A DNA stretch of 64,000 nt. Origin: Flavobacterium degerlachei. GTDB taxonomy: Bacteria; Bacteroidota; Bacteroidia; Flavobacteriales; Flavobacteriaceae. A program made the position numbers and the translations under genes. Each line of letters begins with the position of its first letter. Positions within the stretch are counted from its first letter, which is position 1. Under the pieces are notes generated by a model, which searched no databases, was not told the origin of the DNA, and worked only from the letters and a program-made list of their open reading frames with translations. This document shows, piece by piece, positions 62,091 to 64,000 of the stretch. The stretch lies in NCBI RefSeq assembly GCF_900106645.1, contig NZ_FNMV01000006.1, forward strand, positions 175,807 to 239,806, read 5' to 3'.

Positions 62091-63350
62091 ATGATAGAAC
62101 AACCAACCCCCTTAATAACTAACGATGCCGTTGTATTAGGAATACTAATTACAATACTAGGTTTGATATTCATCACTTCATCAAGTGAAAAAGCTTTCTT
62201 TAAAAAATTCTACAGTATCGTTCCTTCGGTTTTATTATGTTATTTTATCCCAGCACTTTTAAACACCTTTAATATTATTTCTGGCGAAACTTCAAGTCTA
62301 TATACCATTGCCTCTCGTTATTTATTACCTGCAAGTTTAGTGCTACTTACATTGAGTATTAATTTTGTAGCCCTAAAAAGATTAGGTAGTAAAGCGGTAA
62401 TTATGTTTTTAGCAGGAACATTCGGAATTATAATTGGTGGTCCTTTAGCGCTTTATATCGTAGGTAGTTTTTTTCCTGAGGTAGCATTATCTAATGGAGA
62501 AGAAGTTTGGAAAGGTTTATCAACAATCGCTGGAAGTTGGATTGGCGGAGGCGCAAATCAAACGGCAATGCTGGAAGTCTTTGGCGCCAGTAAAACTATG
62601 TTTGCACAAATGATTGCTGTAGATGTCCTCGTGGCCAATTTATGGATGGGGTTCCTACTTTACGGAGCGCAAAAGAAAGTCAAAATCGACAAATGGTTAA
62701 AGGCTGATAATAGCCAAATTATAGCATTAGAGAATCAATTAGAAGAAGAACAAGCTGGAAAAAGACAACCACTTACCACTAACAATCTTATGGTTGTATT
62801 AATGGTTGCATTTGGAATTACTGGTCTAGGGCATTTTTTAGCTGACATTCTTGCGCCCTTTTTCAAAAATAATTATCCTGAATTAGAAAAATACTCTTTC
62901 ACTAATGAGTTCTTCTGGTTGGTAATCATAACTACAACAGTAGGTGTCGCTTTATCATTTACTAAAGCAAGAAAAATCGAAAGCTACGGTGCTTCAAAAG
63001 TAGGAACGGTATTTTTATACATATTAGTAGCAACAATAGGAACACATATGAATCTAGGAGCCATATTTGACAATCCTTTACTATTCTTGGTTGGTATCAT
63101 TTGGATTACCACACATATCATTGTGATGATCATTGTAGCCAAAATCATTAAAGCACCGTTCTTCTATGTCGCAGTAGGTAGCCAAGCGAATATAGGAGGC
63201 GCCGCTTCAGCACCAATTGTTGCAGCAGCATTCAGTCCGTTTTTAGCACCCGTGGGAGTTCTTTTGGCTGTTTTGGGATATGCAGTTGGAACGTATGGCG
63301 CTTATATATGCGGATTGCTATTACACCAAATATTTACCATAATAACTTAG
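62091..63350 (+). CDS. DUF819 family membrane protein, probable transporter
   Basis: 419 aa, about ten to eleven helices. SWIGGGANQTAMLEVFGAS (residues ~152-170) and VAVGSQANIGGAASAPIVAA (~361-380) are the two symmetric DUF819 motifs. Family function is not established; its position after the racemase gene suggests uptake of the released amino acid or dipeptide. No clear terminator directly after it. Confidence 0.87.
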   Translation: MIEQPTPLITNDAVVLGILITILGLIFITSSSEKAFFKKFYSIVPSVLLCYFIPALLNTFNIISGETSSLYTIASRYLLPASLVLLTLSINFVALKRLGSKAVIMFLAGTFGIIIGGPLALYIVGSFFPEVALSNGEEVWKGLSTIAGSWIGGGANQTAMLEVFGASKTMFAQMIAVDVLVANLWMGFLLYGAQKKVKIDKWLKADNSQIIALENQLEEEQAGKRQPLTTNNLMVVLMVAFGITGLGHFLADILAPFFKNNYPELEKYSFTNEFFWLVIITTTVGVALSFTKARKIESYGASKVGTVFLYILVATIGTHMNLGAIFDNPLLFLVGIIWITTHIIVMIIVAKIIKAPFFYVAVGSQANIGGAASAPIVAAAFSPFLAPVGVLLAVLGYAVGTYGAYICGLLLHQIFTIIT

Positions 63351-63354
63351 TTAA

Positions 63355-63450
63355 TTACTGACTTAACACAAGCCCATTAAAGCCGATTTGAGCGTCTAAT
63401 CCTAGCAATTCCAATATTCCCATCAATCTTTCAAAATAAGCTTTATTATT
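63355..63450 (-). pseudogene. Possible 3' remnant of an unidentified gene
   Basis: On the minus strand an open stretch reads NNKAYFERLMGILELLGLD and then ~11 more residues to a stop at 63355-63357. It is coding-like, has no start, and is cut by the repeat at 63452. I cannot name the family. The remaining 63351-63954 region has the repeat below and, at 63690-63815, AT-rich sequence with no supportable gene. Confidence 0.3.
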
Positions 63451-63451
63451 T

Positions 63452-63560
63452 GGGCGTATCCCTACGGGTCGGGCTATCCGTTATATCTTATGTGCTGTCC
63501 CCGATCCCGATGCTTCGCGCTAGGACAGCACAAAAGGATACCACTACTATCCCTTACGCA
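63452..63560. repeat. GGGCGTTACCC palindromic repeat, copy 2
   Basis: GGGCGTATCCC, GGGTCGGGCT, then a variable stem GTGCTGTCC / GGACAGCAC, and the tail AAAAGGATACCACTACTATC followed by CCTTACGCA. The ends match the copy at 13940-14040, with a different stem and middle. Confidence 0.75.
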
Positions 63561-63593
63561 AAACGCCTATTCAAATTACGAATAGGCGTTTTT
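63561..63593 (+). terminator. Rho-independent terminator abutting repeat copy 2
   Basis: 12-bp stem AAACGCCTATTC / GAATAGGCGTTT plus T-run, directly after the repeat tail. Could end the SusCD operon transcript. Confidence 0.85.
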
Positions 63594-63831
63594 GCATTTA
63601 TTATTCAACGTAAATTTAATCCCAAACTATAGATCATTAAAACAGGACCTTCATGAAGGCTCAGCCATCCTATAATAAAAGCTTTCTGAACAGCCTATAA
63701 AGTTTCTAGAAACACTCCCTTTTCCTTTCAGTTCACCTAATGCCAATCCCAAAATTTATTACAAAACAGTCTTTGCCATTCAATCGACGGATAGAGAATA
63801 TTTCTTTTTAGACTAACTAATATTTACCCTT

Positions 63832-63904
63832 AGGTTTTGTTCCTCTATACAGCCACTATCACATCAAATTTCACTGATGCTAATTCGGATCAGGAACAAA
63901 ACCT
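63832..63904. repeat. 13-bp perfect inverted repeat upstream of transposase-like ORF
   Basis: AGGTTTTGTTCCT (63832-63844) and AGGAACAAAACCT (63892-63904), 47 bp apart, about 50 bp before a transposase-like start. May be part of the left end of an insertion sequence. Confidence 0.5.
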
Positions 63905-63954
63905 GGGGAGGATTTAATAAAAATATAGATATTTGCAGAGCAAAACAATAATAA

Positions 63955-64000
63955 ATGGATTCATTCGAGCTTTTAAAATTTGTGCTTCCTGATTTTCTAA
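63955..64000 (+). CDS. Probable ISAon1-family transposase N-terminal protein, partial
   Basis: Only 15 codons are in the window: MDSFELLKFVLPDFL. This opening (ELLKF.LP..L) resembles the N-terminal protein of ISAon1-type two-part transposases common in Flavobacterium. The inverted repeat upstream is consistent with an IS end. Call rests on a short match. Confidence 0.4.
   Translation, partial: MDSFELLKFVLPDFL

Noticed and set aside
63690..63815. Coding-like plus-strand translation (ending in a run like FAIQSTDREYFFLD)
   Set aside because: Interrupted by stops, without a start and without a recognisable family; too weak to call even as a pseudogene.

Overview
The window reads as a chromosomal segment of a low-GC member of the Bacteroidota, most likely Flavobacterium or a close relative. 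The evidence is AT-rich DNA, promoters of the TAnnTTTG type, genes without obvious Shine-Dalgarno sequences, a SusC/SusD pair driven by FecI/FecR regulators, mevalonate-pathway genes, flavobacterial intergenic palindromes and many small lipoproteins. I place it by recognition of these families, not by a database search.

Layout. 1-5 kb: tspO fragment, then mvaD, a GHMP kinase and a UbiA prenyltransferase (isoprenoid/lipid supply), interrupted by a four-helix-bundle gene inside a pair of 34-bp inverted repeats; then rluB. 5-22 kb: mostly housekeeping and accessory enzymes (DUF885, GH3 glucosidase, a cytochrome c lipoprotein, ChrA, tRNA-Leu, M20 dipeptidase, a BlaI/BlaR1 operon with a visible operator, saccharopine dehydrogenase-like, pckA, DUF4407, PH/SHOCT protein).

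22.4-34.6 kb: a cell-surface polysaccharide locus. It encodes a response-regulator/GT2 fusion, a large polytopic GT-C-like membrane protein, a periplasmic protein, an anchored GH5-like enzyme, a GT4 transferase, a Wzx-like flippase, a STAS protein and a TPR plus beta-barrel outer-membrane protein. 34.8-41.8 kb: a signalling operon on the minus strand with receiver, H-NOX nitric-oxide sensor, HNOBA-PAS-histidine kinase, FIST/NosP-like protein, second histidine kinase, Hpt protein and LytTR response regulator. A shared sequence (TCGACGAATGG, in both places forming a 21-bp-spaced direct repeat) lies upstream of this operon and in the divergent promoter of the STAS and TPR-barrel genes. I infer that NO or redox signals control surface polysaccharide or biofilm through this phosphorelay.

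41.9-49.6 kb: YjbR, cyclase-family protein, GxxExxY PD-(D/E)XK nuclease-like gene inside 35-bp inverted repeats, hemW, ruvC, a flippase-like membrane protein, GT2, DUF4184, DUF456. This stretch is dense in gene-less stutter hairpins, and repeat DNA has entered the ends or interiors of coding regions.

49.7-63.4 kb: FecI-FecR-SusC-SusD followed by dipeptide epimerase, serine beta-lactamase-like hydrolase, N-acyl-D-amino-acid deacylase, an exported long glutamate/aspartate racemase-like lipoprotein and a DUF819 membrane protein. I infer a TonB-dependent locus for peptides containing D-amino acids, such as murein peptides. The window ends in a repeat element, gene remnants and the start of a probable ISAon1-type transposase.
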